Shown: positions 14,973-15,414 of the stretch, in pieces | How the letters are laid out: each line of letters begins with the position of its first letter | Numbering within the stretch: the first letter of the stretch is position 1 | Translations under genes and position numbers: made by a program | Assembly: GCA_946613735.1 (NCBI GenBank) | Contig: CAMOFS010000007.1 | Coordinates: 1 to 15,414, forward strand | Source of the DNA: an uncultured Lachnospiraceae bacterium | Lineage (GTDB): Bacteria > Bacillota_A > Clostridia > Lachnospirales > Lachnospiraceae | Reading direction: 5' to 3' | Length of the DNA stretch: 15,414 nt | The notes under the pieces: generated by a model | Database searches by the model: none | What the model saw: the letters and a program-made list of their open reading frames with translations, nothing else | What the model was told of the DNA's origin: nothing

Positions 14973-15020
14973 TCATACATGTGATCTGAGGCGGTTTCTT
15001 TTCACATAAGGAGGAGTAGG

Positions 15021-15414
15021 ATGAAGGAACTGATAATTGCGGCAAAAGACGAGAATCTGGATAAGGTTCTGGATTTTGTAAACGAGCAGCTGGAGGCCTA
15101 TGAGTGTCCCATGAAGACACAGATCTCCGTGGATGTGGCCGTAGAGGAGGTTTTTGTAAATATTGCCCACTACGCCTACAACCCGGAAATCGGATCGGCT
15201 ACCATCAGATGCGAGGTTACCGAGGATCCACTGGCGGTAAGTCTTACCTTTTTGGACAATGGTACGCCCTATGATCCTTTGGCCAAGGAGGATCCTGATA
15301 TCACTCTCCCGCCGGAGGAAAGAGGCATCGGCGGCCTTGGCATATTCATGGTCAAAAAGAGCATGGACGATGTTAAATATGAATATAAAGACGGTCAGAA
15401 CATTCTGACCATAA
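15021..15414 (+). CDS. RsbW/SpoIIAB-like anti-sigma kinase (HATPase_c), 3' end missing
   Basis: This is an open reading frame of 131 codons that runs off the end of the window. It carries the GHKL/HATPase_c signature of anti-sigma serine kinases: N-box EEVFVNIAHYAY with Glu43 and Asn47, G1 box DNGTPYDP with Asp79, and G2 box RGIGGLGIF at 101-109. RsbW-family proteins are about 130-160 residues, so little should be missing. It would bind a sigma factor or another client and phosphorylate the STAS serine. The ATG has AGGAGG at 6 bases. The client is not in the window; a sigma-factor gene just downstream would complete the switch. Confidence 0.9.
   Translation, partial: MKELIIAAKDENLDKVLDFVNEQLEAYECPMKTQISVDVAVEEVFVNIAHYAYNPEIGSATIRCEVTEDPLAVSLTFLDNGTPYDPLAKEDPDITLPPEERGIGGLGIFMVKKSMDDVKYEYKDGQNILTI

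Noticed and set aside
14971..14986. GATCA...TGATC hairpin after the phosphatase gene as a terminator
   Set aside because: Only a 5-bp AT-rich stem and no T-run directly after it.
14979..15007. ATGTGA...TCACAT inverted repeat resembling a CRP site, tempting because of the nearby cyclase
   Set aside because: The half-sites are 17 bases apart, not 6, the cNMP protein here has no DNA-binding domain, and the right half lies against the ribosome site.

Overview
The window looks like a piece of a low-to-medium-GC Clostridia chromosome. A Lachnospiraceae-like host is my best guess (low confidence), based on strong AGGAGG ribosome sites, use of TTG and GTG starts, a sigma-A-like promoter, the lipoprotein style and the RsbW/SpoIIE-type regulators. 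All 17 genes I can support lie on the + strand, tightly packed and often with 4-bp start/stop overlaps. No tRNA, rRNA, CRISPR array, transposase or integrase was seen, and no gene-free stretch exceeds about 110 bases.

Region A (1-7964) reads as one long transcription unit. It opens with the 3' part of an AAA+ ATPase of the type that accompanies extracellular contractile injection systems (eCIS; Afp15/PVC15-like). Next come a two-domain GNAT protein, a glutamine-rich 100-residue protein, a small charged protein, a wHTH regulator with a cut-down receiver domain, a helical unknown, a single-domain GNAT, a 624-residue protein of two tandem GNAT-type units, and two paralogous seven-helix membrane proteins, the second ending in a GGDEF-like domain without the GGDEF motif. 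The acetyltransferase-like proteins share domains with one another, so they are an in-place family expansion.

Region B (7965-11817) starts at a good promoter (TTGAAT-17-TATAAT). It holds a lipoprotein, a protein with two cyclic-nucleotide-binding domains and no DNA-binding domain, a strong hairpin with a short T-run, and a PAS-coupled class III nucleotidyl cyclase. The cyclase carries Glu where adenylyl cyclases carry the adenine-specifying Lys. Cyclase and tandem receptor look like the writer and reader of one cyclic-nucleotide signal, possibly cGMP.

Region C (11818-15414) has a candidate promoter and then a partner-switching set: a STAS anti-anti-sigma protein, a polytopic acyltransferase-like membrane protein, a membrane-bound HAMP-PP2C (SpoIIE-type) phosphatase, and an RsbW-like HATPase that runs off the window end.

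Interpretation (inference): this is the downstream, regulatory and accessory end of an eCIS-type locus, or that end lying beside a signalling island. Cyclic-nucleotide, partner-switching and receiver-like inputs could control an assembly whose structural genes would lie upstream of base 1. No sheath, tube, baseplate or spike gene is visible here, so that link rests on the ATPase alone.
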